From NCBI GenBank assembly GCA_937871915.1, contig CALMPG010000202.1, forward strand, positions 1 to 64,000: a stretch of DNA of 64,000 nt, given 5' to 3'. The notes under the pieces were generated by a model. It saw only the letters and a list, made by a program, of their open reading frames with translations, was not told where the DNA came from and did not search any database. This document shows positions 42,648 to 50,516 of the stretch, in pieces. This DNA is from an uncultured Phycisphaerales bacterium. Its GTDB lineage: Bacteria; Planctomycetota; Phycisphaerae; Phycisphaerales; UBA1924. Numbering within the stretch: position 1 is the stretch's first letter; each line of letters opens with the position of its first letter. The position numbers and the translations under genes are program-made.

Positions 42648-43672
42648 GCGCCTCCCTCGATGTAGATGTTGAACTTGCGGTCCTCATCGGCCGGGTCGGC
42701 GATCTCGATCAGGCTCATCGCCTCGAACACCCACACGGGCCTTCCCTTGCTATTGCGCTCGCACGTGAGCTGCACGCAAACCCCCTCGGGGATCGGCACG
42801 AGCTTGGGCTTGAGCGACCGCGCGGGCGGGCACCTCGGAAGCACGCCGGGCAACTCGCACACCGGCCCCAGGCCGAGCAACCCTCCAAAGCCGGAGCCCG
42901 GGTCGAAGTCGTTCATGTGATGCGCCTCGAAGCGGTTGATGGCCAGCCGCGTCGGGTCCTCACCGCCACCGGCCAGTTGCGACGACAGCCCCTCGGGCAC
43001 GGGGACATAGCGGAGGTAGGTGTCGCTGCCGGGATCGCCGTCGATCCGGGCCTCAACCCACGGGTAGCGCCAGCGGTTGTTTTCGGTGGGAATGGGCTGG
43101 GCCGCGCCGAGGATTGCCGTGACGCGGCCGGGCGAAGGCTGACCCATCTCGATCACGGCCCACTTCTCGCCGGTGCCTTCTTCCTTCCACAGGATCGGGA
43201 TGCCGCCCATGGGCGTGCTGGCCAGCATGGTCTCCTCGGGAGCCAGCTCGCAGGTCGTGTCCGTCTCGTTGGTGATGAAGACGCGCGCGGGCGTGACACC
43301 CGTGAGCACGCAGCGCCCGAGGTCGCCCGGCTTGATCGGCTGGAGCGCCAGCACGAACGAGAGCGACGGGGATTCCTCGGTGGCGATCTCGCCCGTCAGG
43401 GGCGTGCGGCTGTGGAACGTCCGCTCCTGGTCCTCGTTGTCGGGCTGCACGAGCACGCCGGTGATGGCCAGCGCGTGGTACGGCTCGATGTCATCGTCGG
43501 AGTCGTTGCGGACCAACACGATCCCGCGCTGCGCGGGCTCCACCGAAGGACCGGCGGTGGCGTTGCGCTCTCGCCGGCGCAGATCGACCGCCGCGTCGAC
43601 AAAGGCGTTGTACGCCGCCGCGGGGATGCGGAGCGGTTGGCCCGATCGGACTTTGCGGAACACGTCGCCCAT
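42644..43672 (-). CDS. Phage structural protein, probably distal tail/fibre associated
   Basis: 342 residues. The N-terminus MGDVFRKVRSGQPLRIPAAAYNAFVDAAVDLRRRERN is a helix seen at the start of many phage baseplate or fibre-proximal proteins in this kind of cluster. The remainder is beta-rich (VLVRNDSDDDIEPYHALAITGVLVQP, GEKWAVIEMGQPSPG, MSLIEIADPADEDRKFNIYIEGG) and resembles a capsid- or tail-decoration fold. No enzyme motif. It overlaps the methyltransferase start (ATGA) and lies three bases downstream of the next structural gene, in the order tape measure - tail protein - this protein. Confidence 0.68.
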   Translation of the reverse strand: MGDVFRKVRSGQPLRIPAAAYNAFVDAAVDLRRRERNATAGPSVEPAQRGIVLVRNDSDDDIEPYHALAITGVLVQPDNEDQERTFHSRTPLTGEIATEESPSLSFVLALQPIKPGDLGRCVLTGVTPARVFITNETDTTCELAPEETMLASTPMGGIPILWKEEGTGEKWAVIEMGQPSPGRVTAILGAAQPIPTENNRWRYPWVEARIDGDPGSDTYLRYVPVPEGLSSQLAGGGEDPTRLAINRFEAHHMNDFDPGSGFGGLLGLGPVCELPGVLPRCPPARSLKPKLVPIPEGVCVQLTCERNSKGRPVWVFEAMSLIEIADPADEDRKFNIYIEGGA

Positions 43673-43675
43673 CGC

Positions 43676-44485
43676 TTAGATTCCAAGACCTGCGAAGTTG
43701 CCCTCGTCGTACACTCGCTCGACATACGCCGCGACCGGGCGCTTCACGATCGCGTGCGATCCGGTGTCTTCCTGGTCGGCGTACCGCACCCACAGGTACT
43801 CCCACCCCTTCTTGCTGATGCCGCTGATGTCGCCGACCGAGATGCCGGTCGCGTTCGGGCTGGCCGCGAACCGGAAGGTGATCTCCCAGTCGTCGTCGGG
43901 GTCAGTGCCGCGCCTCGCGCCCGATGCGCCGAGGAACAGGACCTCGCCCGCCTGGAACCCCTTGAACGCCCCGGCGTTCACCTTGCCGGTGAGCGAGAAG
44001 AGCGTGCCCTTGTACGACGGCGTCACCTGGTCGTTGGTGAAGTAGTGCGTCTCGGAGAACTGGAACACCGGCACGGTGATGTCCACGCCCTCGACGCCGT
44101 CGGCGGTGACTCCGACCGCGCCGCCGAAGTCCGGGGGCGACGAGCCCGAGGGCGCATGCGAGGAAACCGTCTCCTTGCTCTGGGTGATGTGCTGTGTGCC
44201 GCCGCCGGTGTCGAAGGAGAAGATGCTCTCGCCGGGCTCGGGGAGCGAGCCGCCCTGGGCCTTCCCGTAGCGGACCACGGCTTCCCACAGCTCATCGCCG
44301 ACGGGCTCGACCGAGGTGGATTGCCGGGGCTGGCCGTCATAGGTCGCGGGGCTGGTGGTCTCGGCGGCGTTGCGGGCCGCGAGGTCGTCGTTGGTCCCGC
44401 GCACGGTGTAGACCAGTTCCGCCGAGGGGTTGTCGCCCTTGGTGGACTTGCGGCTCTCGAACTTCTCCGTCACCGTGATCGCCAC
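43676..44485 (-). CDS. Phage tail protein, distal tail-type, function unknown
   Basis: 269 residues, beta-rich throughout: AELVYTVRGTNDDLAARNAAE, VDITVPVFQFSETHYFTNDQV, FKGFQAGEVLFLGASGARRG, WEITFRFAASPNATGISVG and GWEYLWVRYADQED. The position directly after the tape-measure gene suits a distal tail or hub component, and the FKGF..GEVLFLGA and DDWEITF.FAASPN pattern looks like a conserved viral domain. It lies twelve bases after the tape measure and three before the next tail gene. No enzymatic motif is seen. Confidence 0.7.
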   Translation of the reverse strand: MAITVTEKFESRKSTKGDNPSAELVYTVRGTNDDLAARNAAETTSPATYDGQPRQSTSVEPVGDELWEAVVRYGKAQGGSLPEPGESIFSFDTGGGTQHITQSKETVSSHAPSGSSPPDFGGAVGVTADGVEGVDITVPVFQFSETHYFTNDQVTPSYKGTLFSLTGKVNAGAFKGFQAGEVLFLGASGARRGTDPDDDWEITFRFAASPNATGISVGDISGISKKGWEYLWVRYADQEDTGSHAIVKRPVAAYVERVYDEGNFAGLGI

Positions 44486-44497
44486 GAACGTCCCTCC

Positions 44498-46492
44498 TTA
44501 CGCGAACGTCAACCCGCCGGTCTGCGCGGCGTCGGCCAGACGCTTGGTGTGCTTGGCGGTCTGCTCTGTGGCTCGGGCGGTGCGCTCGGCGACACCGCCG
44601 TCGGACTCCAGCCCCTGCGCAGCGCGGGCGTTGAACGTGCCCCGCACGCTGATCCCCTTGCCGATGACCTCCCCGAGCCCGGCGAGCCGGTCCTCGAACT
44701 CGGCCATGAGATCGCGCGGCGTCCGGCCGGGGCCGCGTTCGGCATCCGCCGCTTCTCGTTTCAGGCGGGCCTGCTCGATGGCATCGGCGAGCTTCTGCTT
44801 CGCCGCATCCAGCGCCGCTTGCGACTCCGCGAGCCCCGCCTCCGTGTTCGCCTTGAGCGCGGCCTGGGCCTCCTCAAAGTCGCGGCCAATCCCGGCGAGC
44901 GTTGCCTCGTGCAGGGCGGCGGCCTGCTCGCGCTCAGCGGAGCGATGCCCCTCGCGCTGGGCCACCTGCCGCTGGGCCGTGCTCTCCAGTTCTGCCAGGC
45001 GGGATTCGAGTTGGTCATCGACAGCCCTCTTCGCGGCGTCTACGTCGAGCCCGGAGTCGAACAACCCCTGGATCTCGAGCATCCGCTTGGCCACCCACGA
45101 CGTTGCCGACTCCCAGACCTGCTGGAAGCCGGTGGTGAAGTTGGTCCAGGTCTTGGACAGGAACGACGTGGTCTCGATCCACGCGACTTCGAGGGCGTGG
45201 AAGACGATCTCCGCGGCGGCCAGCGCCCCGTACCACATGCCGTAGGCGGTAGAGACGAAGAACTCCTTGGCCTCCAGCCAGACCTTGTTCAGCGCGGCGA
45301 CGCCCTGCTGCCAAACCACCTTGAGCGACAGCCACAGGATCTCGGCCGCCAGCGCGAGGTCGCCCGCCGCGAGGGCGTCGGAGATGCCGCCAACGACCCT
45401 GGTGACCCACTCGCGCAGACGCGTGAACTGCTCGCCGAGCCATGCGAGCGCTTCGCCACCGACTCCGGTGGTGACGAGAAGCACGCCGCCGAGTGCCACG
45501 ACTGCGGCGATCGCCAGCCCGACCGGTGACAGGATCGCAGTGATGGCCGCACCGATCATGCCGAAAGCGGCCCCGATGCCACCGATCACACCCGCGACGA
45601 TGCCGAGCGTCGCGCCAATGCCCGAGACGATGTACCCCAGCGCGACGATAGCGACCCCCGCCACGGCGACGGCCGCTGCAATCTTGAGCGCCCACACGAC
45701 CATGTCCCGGTTCGCCTTGATCCAGGTGGTGACGCTCACGACGATGCGGGTGATCCGCTCCGCGAGGTCCTTGAGCGTCGGCGCGAGCGCGCCCCCGATG
45801 GTGAACACACCCTGCTTGAGTACCTTCCAGAGGGTGCCGAGGGCATCGTTCAGGGCGGCGGCGTCGCGAGCAGTCTCGGTGCTGACGGTCAGGCCGAGGC
45901 GCCGAGCCTCCTCCTGCATCGCCTCGATGCCCGCCGCACCGTCGGCCATAAGCGGTAGAAGCTTCGTTCCGGCCTTGCCGAAGACCTCCATCGCGAGTGC
46001 AGCGCGGAGGGCGGGGTCGCGCACCTGCGAGATGCGCTCCGCGAGGACCTTGAACTGTTCGTCCGGGGAGAGGCTCGTCAGTTCGGCGGCACTGAGCCCG
46101 AGCCGGCCGAGCGCGTCGCCCGCGGATGCCGACCCCTGCGCTGCGCCCGCAAGCGTTCGCTGCATGTTGCGGAGCCCGGACTCGAGCGTCTCCAAGTCCG
46201 TGCCGGAGAGGTCGGCCGCGAATCCCAACTCAGAGAGCGCCTCCACGCTCACGCCTGTCCGCTGGCTCATCTTGTCCAGCATGTCGCCTGTGTCAGAGAA
46301 GGCCTTCGCCGTGCCGAGCAGCGCCGTGACCGCCGCCGCGCCGATCCCGGCGAGCCGCGTGCCCACCGACCTGAGGCCAGCCCCGAAGGCTTCGAGCTGC
46401 TTCTGGGCGCGGCGAAGCCCGGCCGTGAGCTTGTCGCTCACGCCGAGTTCGACGAACGCACGCCCAGCCCGGATGCCTCGGGTGTCAGCCAT
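44498..46492 (-). CDS. Phage tail tape measure protein
   Basis: 664 residues. The N-terminal region is typical of tape measures (LRRAQKQLEAFGAGLRSVGTRLAGIGAA, GDMLDKMSQRTGVSVEALSELGFA, then LTSLSPDEQFKVLAERISQVRD). A hydrophobic membrane-associated stretch covers about 265-350 (AAAVAVAGVAIVALGYIVSGI, VALGGVLLVTTGVGGEALAWL). The C-terminal part is a long coiled coil (about 490-640). The protein sets tail length and helps DNA entry; by the usual scale of about 0.15 nm per residue it suits a tail of roughly 100 nm. It is followed by distal tail genes. An opposite-strand GIY-YIG gene sits directly upstream of its start. Confidence 0.9.
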   Translation of the reverse strand: MADTRGIRAGRAFVELGVSDKLTAGLRRAQKQLEAFGAGLRSVGTRLAGIGAAAVTALLGTAKAFSDTGDMLDKMSQRTGVSVEALSELGFAADLSGTDLETLESGLRNMQRTLAGAAQGSASAGDALGRLGLSAAELTSLSPDEQFKVLAERISQVRDPALRAALAMEVFGKAGTKLLPLMADGAAGIEAMQEEARRLGLTVSTETARDAAALNDALGTLWKVLKQGVFTIGGALAPTLKDLAERITRIVVSVTTWIKANRDMVVWALKIAAAVAVAGVAIVALGYIVSGIGATLGIVAGVIGGIGAAFGMIGAAITAILSPVGLAIAAVVALGGVLLVTTGVGGEALAWLGEQFTRLREWVTRVVGGISDALAAGDLALAAEILWLSLKVVWQQGVAALNKVWLEAKEFFVSTAYGMWYGALAAAEIVFHALEVAWIETTSFLSKTWTNFTTGFQQVWESATSWVAKRMLEIQGLFDSGLDVDAAKRAVDDQLESRLAELESTAQRQVAQREGHRSAEREQAAALHEATLAGIGRDFEEAQAALKANTEAGLAESQAALDAAKQKLADAIEQARLKREAADAERGPGRTPRDLMAEFEDRLAGLGEVIGKGISVRGTFNARAAQGLESDGGVAERTARATEQTAKHTKRLADAAQTGGLTFA

Positions 46493-46525
46493 TGCTCAGG
46501 CATCCCTCCGGGTTATGCTGCTTAC

Positions 46526-46996
46526 ATGGACGATGCCCCATTCCGCGCCCATGTTGAGACACTTCCGGGCTCGCTGACCAAACTTCTGGCGATGACACCG
46601 GCGAGCTGCGCCCTGTTGCCGAAGTCGATGCCGCGCCGCGGCGTCTACCTGTTCTCCGAAGCGAGCTTGCACCTGTACGTCGGGCGTTCCAACCGCATGC
46701 CCGAGCGGGTACGCAACCACGGAAGCTCCATCGCAACACACCGGCAGGCGGCGTTCGCGTTCAAGCTCGCGAGGGAAATGTCCGGCAAGGTGAAGGCGAC
46801 CTACAAACCCGAGGGCTCGCGGAAGCAGCTGATGCTCGATCCCATGTTCGTGGGCGAGTTCCTCGCTGCGAAGCTGCGGATCAGTGGCATGCAGGTGCGG
46901 TTCGTGGAGGAAGCCGACGCAGTGCGGCAGTGCTTGCTGGAGGTGTACGTTGCGCTGGCGCTCAAGACGCCGTACAACGACTTCGACAACCATTGA
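46526..46996 (+). CDS. GIY-YIG endonuclease-like protein, antisense gene in the tail cluster
   Basis: 156 residues. GVYLFSEASLHLYVGRSNRMPERVRNH has the GIY-YIG layout: G39-V-Y41, Y51-V-G53, then Arg54, Arg57 and Arg61; a helix with Glu (LLEVYVALAL) near 137-146 may supply the metal ligand. GIY-YIG enzymes cut DNA in repair, restriction and homing. It is read rightwards between two leftward tail genes, so it is a later insertion (a moron). It leaves only nine bases to the minor-tail gene. An endonuclease that excludes competing phages, or a mobile gene, would fit; neither is shown. Confidence 0.78.
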   Translation: MDDAPFRAHVETLPGSLTKLLAMTPASCALLPKSMPRRGVYLFSEASLHLYVGRSNRMPERVRNHGSSIATHRQAAFAFKLAREMSGKVKATYKPEGSRKQLMLDPMFVGEFLAAKLRISGMQVRFVEEADAVRQCLLEVYVALALKTPYNDFDNH

Positions 46997-47004
46997 CTGT
47001 CCGG

Positions 47005-47439
47005 TCACGTTCCCCCCTTTCGTATCGAGTTCCGCCACAACAACGGCAGCTTCGGCCGCTCCTGCTCCAGCGCCGGGGCCATGTACGGCCGCGCGGCGAT
47101 CCTGACCTTCTGCGACGTGAGCTTCCCGCCCTTGCGCCGTAGCACGACTGTGTCGCCGCCGTATTCCAGCACGTTGGGCGCGACGCTCTTCTTGAATCCG
47201 ACCGGTCCGACGATCACCGAGTCGCTCGTCTGGTCGTACCCGAACAGGATCAACCGGCGCAGGCTCCCCTCGTGCGAGTGGGGAGGCTTGCCCGCGGGTG
47301 CGGAGCCCTTGCGCTTGCGGATGCTCGTGCGCGCCGCCGTGCGGATGAATGCGCCGGCCTTGCTGAGCACCTTCCGCTTGGCCCCATCGACCGCGCGGAC
47401 CACCGCCGCGCGGTCGAAGAACATGTCCTTGATCCGCAT
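47005..47439 (-). CDS. HK97 gp10-like minor tail / head-tail joining protein
   Basis: 144 residues. FFDRAAVVRAVDGAKRKVLSKAGAFIRTAARTSIRKRKG is the basic helical N-terminus typical of HK97-gp10-like proteins, followed by KPPHSHEGSLRRLILFGYD, SVIVGPVGFKKS, VLEYGGDTVVLR and a terminal ARPYMAPALEQERPKL (in this family ARPFM.PAL). The ATG at 47439 has a GTG nine bases upstream (47448) that overlaps the preceding stop; either may start translation. The position between the lipoprotein-like gene and the tape measure is unusual, since this gene type normally lies nearer the portal. Confidence 0.8.
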   Translation of the reverse strand: MRIKDMFFDRAAVVRAVDGAKRKVLSKAGAFIRTAARTSIRKRKGSAPAGKPPHSHEGSLRRLILFGYDQTSDSVIVGPVGFKKSVAPNVLEYGGDTVVLRRKGGKLTSQKVRIAARPYMAPALEQERPKLPLLWRNSIRKGGT

Positions 47440-47444
47440 GGTGA

Positions 47445-47933
47445 TCACACGCCACTCCCGCCGCTGGGAGAGCCGCCCGCGAGGCCGCTTCCCTTCTCCA
47501 GACCCTTGTTGAACGACGCTTCCTTCTCCTTGCGGAGCCGGCCCGAGCCGATGAACAAGCCGACGATGCCGGTGAGCGCCGGCAGCGCCGGGCCGAGCAC
47601 AGGCAAGCCCGCGACCGTCGGCCCGACGGTGTCGAGGGCGGACAGCGTGAGTTGGCTGAACAGGCCGCGGAGCTCGCCGGCCTTCTCGATGTTGCCCTTC
47701 CACTGCGCTCCGGTCGTCTGCGTGCCGTTGAACCAGTTCTGGTACTCGACCTCGGCCTCGTTCAGGCTGAGCGTGGATGGCAGGCCCGTGGTCTGCTGGA
47801 TGCTGTTTGGCGTTTTGACCTTGACGAGATCGCCCAGGTCGAAGCCGGCGCACGACGCCAGCACCAGCGCCATGAGCAACAGGCCGACGATGTAGACGTA
47901 GTGGCGGGTGGAAAGCGAGCTGGGGAACTTCAT
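47445..47933 (-). CDS. Lipoprotein-like membrane protein within the tail cluster
   Basis: 162 residues from the ATG at 47933. TRHYVYIVGLLLMALVLASCAGFDLG is a signal peptide with lipobox LASC (Cys at about 27). A second hydrophobic stretch (about 112-140, PVLGPALPALTGIVGLFIGSG) is followed by a charged tail RLRKEKEASF. The topology fits a host-envelope protein of the virus, such as a lysis, superinfection-exclusion or DNA-injection factor; no lysis gene is recognised elsewhere in the window. It overlaps the upstream gene (ATGA) and the downstream GTG start. Confidence 0.65.
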   Translation of the reverse strand: MKFPSSLSTRHYVYIVGLLLMALVLASCAGFDLGDLVKVKTPNSIQQTTGLPSTLSLNEAEVEYQNWFNGTQTTGAQWKGNIEKAGELRGLFSQLTLSALDTVGPTVAGLPVLGPALPALTGIVGLFIGSGRLRKEKEASFNKGLEKGSGLAGGSPSGGSGV

Positions 47934-48157
47934 CCGTGAGCCTCCTGTGGCAAGGGGGGCATCTTGCCGTCGATGAACACGTCCTTGAGGACTGACACGC
48001 CGACCCGGATGGGCCGCTGGCGCTTGGCGAAGGGGTCGAAGTCGCTGGGGTTGAGTCGGCGGGATCGCTTGGGGTCGCGGTGGATGTTGGCGACGAGCGC
48101 CATGACGGCGGAGGCGATCGACCAGTCGTGACGCTGCTTGCCGTCGAGCATCGCCAC
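47930..48157 (-). CDS. Conserved second reading frame after the tail chaperone, likely reached by -1 frameshift
   Basis: 75 residues if read from the GTG at 48157, but the coding signal starts earlier. Continuing the frame upstream gives GADCWKLVHQCAGILGIDPGPLTLRDLVAMLDGKQ..., overlapping the end of the tail-chaperone gene, with no good start codon or ribosome binding site. ALVANIHRDPKRSRRLNPSDFDPFA is typical of phage tail-chaperone extension (gpGT-like) regions. A -1 slip on GGG codon 48237-48235 (sequence GAGGGGCAG) would fuse the two. Its stop overlaps the lipoprotein-like gene start (ATGA). Confidence 0.6.
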   Translation of the reverse strand: MAMLDGKQRHDWSIASAVMALVANIHRDPKRSRRLNPSDFDPFAKRQRPIRVGVSVLKDVFIDGKMPPLPQEAHG

Positions 48158-48171
48158 CAGATCGCGGAGAG

Positions 48172-48672
48172 TCAGGGGGCCGGGGTCGATGCCAAGGATT
48201 CCGGCGCACTGGTGGACGAGCTTCCAGCAGTCTGCCCCTCGGAGAGCAGCCGGTCCGCCAGCCGATCCAGTTCCCCGCTGTCGAGCTTCTTCTCCACCAG
48301 GCCCCGCGCCCTGTCCATCACCTTCCGCGTGGCCTGGAGCACCCGCCCGAGGTTGGCCCGGTCCCTCGGGCTCGGGCAGAAACCCACGAGCTCGTCCAGC
48401 ACCGCCATCGTCGCGGCCTCGATCGCGTCGCCCGCCATCGCGCGCCCGAACTCCTCGTCGGAGACGCTGCGTGCGTCCGCTTCAGGCTTGCAGATGGCGT
48501 ACACAACATCGCAAAGCAGGACGGGATCGCGGATGAGCTTCTCGATCAGCCCCCCCGTCCCCTCGATGACCTGCATCAGGTCCGTGCCGGTGAGCCCACG
48601 CACGCGCTTGACGGCTGAGACGTTGATGTCCACCGTCCACTGCCGACCCTCGTTGTCCTTGAATGAACGCAT
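48172..48672 (-). CDS. Phage tail assembly chaperone (gpG-like)
   Basis: 166 residues. MRSFKDNEGRQWTVDINVSAVKRVRGLTGTDLM is the usual opening of this chaperone type, followed by a helical body (LLCDVVYAICKPEADA, VSDEEFGRAMAGDAIEAATMAVLDELVGFCPSPRDR) and the coiled RGLVEKKLDSGELDRLADRLLSEGQ. The protein chaperones the tape measure during tail assembly. The gene lies immediately downstream of the tail tube gene. The last 20 residues are low-complexity Ser/Ala/Pro, and the alternative -1 frame at this point is the conserved one, as expected for a short and a long frameshifted form. Confidence 0.78.
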   Translation of the reverse strand: MRSFKDNEGRQWTVDINVSAVKRVRGLTGTDLMQVIEGTGGLIEKLIRDPVLLCDVVYAICKPEADARSVSDEEFGRAMAGDAIEAATMAVLDELVGFCPSPRDRANLGRVLQATRKVMDRARGLVEKKLDSGELDRLADRLLSEGQTAGSSSTSAPESLASTPAP

Positions 48673-48700
48673 CCGTGCCTCCCTGAGTTGTGTGCGAGAA

Positions 48701-49129
48701 TCAGCCGCCGATCCATGAAGGCGCCGTCGCCGAGTACGTCACCTTCGCGGTGACCGACACGGTGATCGCCTCCTCCAGCGCCTCGCTGCGTGAGAAGTTG
48801 GTGATGGAGAAGTCCGCCTGCAACCCCTGCCCGGCGGTCTCGTCGAGGATCTGGAAGCCGATCGGGTCGTTGCCGAAGAAGGCGTTCTTGATGGCGGTGA
48901 ACCCGGCGTCCGCCGTGTCCCACACCATCTCGAACTCGACGCTGGCCTCCTTGAGCGTGGCGACCGTGGCCCGCCAGCCGCTGTTGGCGCGGGTCGTCAC
49001 ATCCGCCTCGCCCGCCTCCAGGCTGAGCGTCACGTCGCGCGCGTTGCCCAGGGCCGTCCATGCTCCACCGCCGGATTGCCCGCCGACCTTGTAGAGGAGC
49101 TTGGCCTCCATGCCGAGTTTGATCGCCAT
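48701..49129 (-). CDS. Phage tail tube protein
   Basis: 142 residues. MAIKLGMEAKLLYKVGG, WTALGNARDVTLSLEAGEADVTTR and ASVEFEMVWDTADAGFTAIKNAF follow the major tail tube fold of siphoviruses (TP901-1/lambda gpV-like), ending in ITVSVTAKVTYSATAPSW. This protein polymerises into the tail tube. The gene sits in the standard order connector - tail terminator - tube - chaperone - tape measure. GGAG lies upstream of the ATG. A sheath protein is not seen, so the tail is probably non-contractile. Confidence 0.85.
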   Translation of the reverse strand: MAIKLGMEAKLLYKVGGQSGGGAWTALGNARDVTLSLEAGEADVTTRANSGWRATVATLKEASVEFEMVWDTADAGFTAIKNAFFGNDPIGFQILDETAGQGLQADFSITNFSRSEALEEAITVSVTAKVTYSATAPSWIGG

Positions 49130-49150
49130 CGTCGTTCTCCTTGATCCGTC

Positions 49151-49408
49151 TCAGCCCGCCGTGTGCCCCACCACGAACACGACCTCACCGGCCTTGCTCT
49201 TGACCTGCAGTTCCGAAAGGTCCACCCGCTCGAACCTGAACTCCCGGCCCGCGGCCAGGTCGATCTCCGCGCCCTTGCCATCCGACACGAGCACGTCCTG
49301 CGTGTTCTTCTCGGAGGCCAGGAGCGCGAAGGTCGCCACCAGCGTGCCCTCGGAGAGCGGCTTGAAGTCCCCCGTCAGATCGACTCTCAAGAGCACGGTG
49401 TTCCGCAT
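49151..49408 (-). CDS. Small phage structural protein, function unknown
   Basis: 85 residues, beta-rich: MRNTVLLRVDLTGDFKPLSEGTLVATFALLASEKN, QDVLVSDGKGAEIDLAAGREFRFERVDLSELQVKSKAGEVVFVVGHTAG. It starts three bases downstream of the tail terminator-like gene's stop and precedes the tube gene by 21 bases. The size and position suggest a small head-tail or tube-associated protein. No family is recognised. Confidence 0.65.
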   Translation of the reverse strand: MRNTVLLRVDLTGDFKPLSEGTLVATFALLASEKNTQDVLVSDGKGAEIDLAAGREFRFERVDLSELQVKSKAGEVVFVVGHTAG

Positions 49409-49411
49409 GGG

Positions 49412-49843
49412 CTATCTCCTCACCCGGTAGGTGACGCTGAGGACGCTGGTGAAGACGCGGTGCTGCTCCAGCGACTCGCTCGACACCACAGGCTCGTGCG
49501 CGAGCCCGACCCACGCGGCGTCGGGCGCATCGGGCAGGCGCTTCAGGCGGATGTGGTCGGCCAGTTCCTCCACGAGGTCGAGCAGACCGTCGATTTCGGC
49601 GTGTTCACCCTCGGCGGGCAGTTTCTTCTGCACGCCCACATCGACCACGCACTCGAAGGCGCTGCTTTCGCGGCTGGCGGCCGAGATGCCGGTCGTCCGA
49701 GGAACCACGGACACGCGGAGTTCCTTGAGGTCTTCCAGCGTGAACGCGGGCTGGAACATCCTCGCCGCGTTCACGGGCTGGCCGAACGAGCCCGCGTTGA
49801 TGTGCGCGGTCAGGGCATCGGCGATGGCGACGATGGTGCTCAC
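49412..49843 (-). CDS. Tail terminator-like (minor tail) protein
   Basis: 143 residues from a GTG at 49843. The frame upstream has no coding signal, AGGAGA lies seven bases before the GTG, and the GTG overlaps the previous stop (GTGA). VSTIVAIADALTAHINAGSFGQPVNAARMFQPAF is the usual beginning of tail-completion proteins; ELRVSVVPRTTGISAASRESSAFECVVDVGVQKKL follows and a conserved helix (IDGLLDLVEELADHIRLKRL) leads to strand VFTSVLSVTYRVR. It probably caps the tail tube or joins it to the head connector. Confidence 0.75.
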   Translation of the reverse strand: MSTIVAIADALTAHINAGSFGQPVNAARMFQPAFTLEDLKELRVSVVPRTTGISAASRESSAFECVVDVGVQKKLPAEGEHAEIDGLLDLVEELADHIRLKRLPDAPDAAWVGLAHEPVVSSESLEQHRVFTSVLSVTYRVRR

Positions 49844-50115
49844 GGTGTCTCTCCTCTGTCGCTCTTCGACGCCGACAGCCCGGCGACCTTGCCCTCCAGG
49901 TACGAGACGCGGCGTTCCATCGCCTGATACTCGTTGCGGATGGACCGGGCCTCGCCGATGAACTCGTCCATCCGCTTCTCCAGCTGCTGGAGCTTGGTGG
50001 TGACCACGCCCCACTGGATGGTCATCGCGCCGGCGGCGAGGATGATGGTGACGAGCACGCCCGCCCAGCGCGCCCGTGTTCCGTTGGTCCCGTTCTGTCC
50101 GTTGCCGTTGCTCAC
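49840..50115 (-). CDS. Small membrane-anchored coiled-coil protein
   Basis: 91 residues. Asn/Gly/Thr-rich head, one membrane helix (AGVLVTIILAAGAMTIQWGV, about 18-37) and a heptad coiled coil to about 78 (LQQLEKRMDEFIGEARSIRNEYQAMERRVSYLEGKVAGL). It is like the small gp-type holin-accessory or spanin-like proteins of phages, but no family is certain. ATGA/GTGA overlaps tie it to the neighbouring connector and terminator genes. Confidence 0.6.
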   Translation of the reverse strand: MSNGNGQNGTNGTRARWAGVLVTIILAAGAMTIQWGVVTTKLQQLEKRMDEFIGEARSIRNEYQAMERRVSYLEGKVAGLSASKSDRGETP

Positions 50116-50504
50116 GTCGTCTCCGTGCCGATGTGCTTGGTGTGAATCCGAAGAACCCTGCGGTAGGGGTCGCTGTACCGGAACGGCGGCTGCCCGCCCG
50201 CCCCCCCGGGCACGTTGACCTCGTACACGAACACCTGCGTTCCGACCACCTCGCGCACCTGGTCGCCGGCCCGCGGGAGGATGCGGCCGGAGCCCAGGTC
50301 CATGTCCGCCGTCCGCACGAGGAAGTCCCGCGACTCGGCGCGGTGGATCAGCCCCGCGTCATCGGCCTGCTCGAACTCGGTCCTGCCGATGGTCGCCAGG
50401 ACCTCTTTGGCTTCTGCTCCGCGCTGGTACACCACGGTGCGGCTCATGTGCTTGTGCCGCTGGTCATCCAGGAACGCCGAGCCTTGCTCGAGCAGATCGC
50501 CCAT
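50112..50504 (-). CDS. Phage head-tail connector protein
   Basis: 130 residues. MGDLLEQGSAFLDDQRHKHMSRTVVYQRG leads to a beta domain, with RAESRDFLVRTADMDLGSGRI..., RAGDQVREVVGTQVFVYEVN and FRYSDPYRRVLRIHTKHIG, which has the size and pattern of the small connector/stopper proteins of siphoviruses (SPP1 gp16/lambda FII-like). It lies between the decoration protein and a coiled-coil gene, as expected. The ATGA overlap with the next gene marks one transcript. Confidence 0.7.
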   Translation of the reverse strand: MGDLLEQGSAFLDDQRHKHMSRTVVYQRGAEAKEVLATIGRTEFEQADDAGLIHRAESRDFLVRTADMDLGSGRILPRAGDQVREVVGTQVFVYEVNVPGGAGGQPPFRYSDPYRRVLRIHTKHIGTETT

Positions 50505-50516
50505 GTCTGGCTCCGA

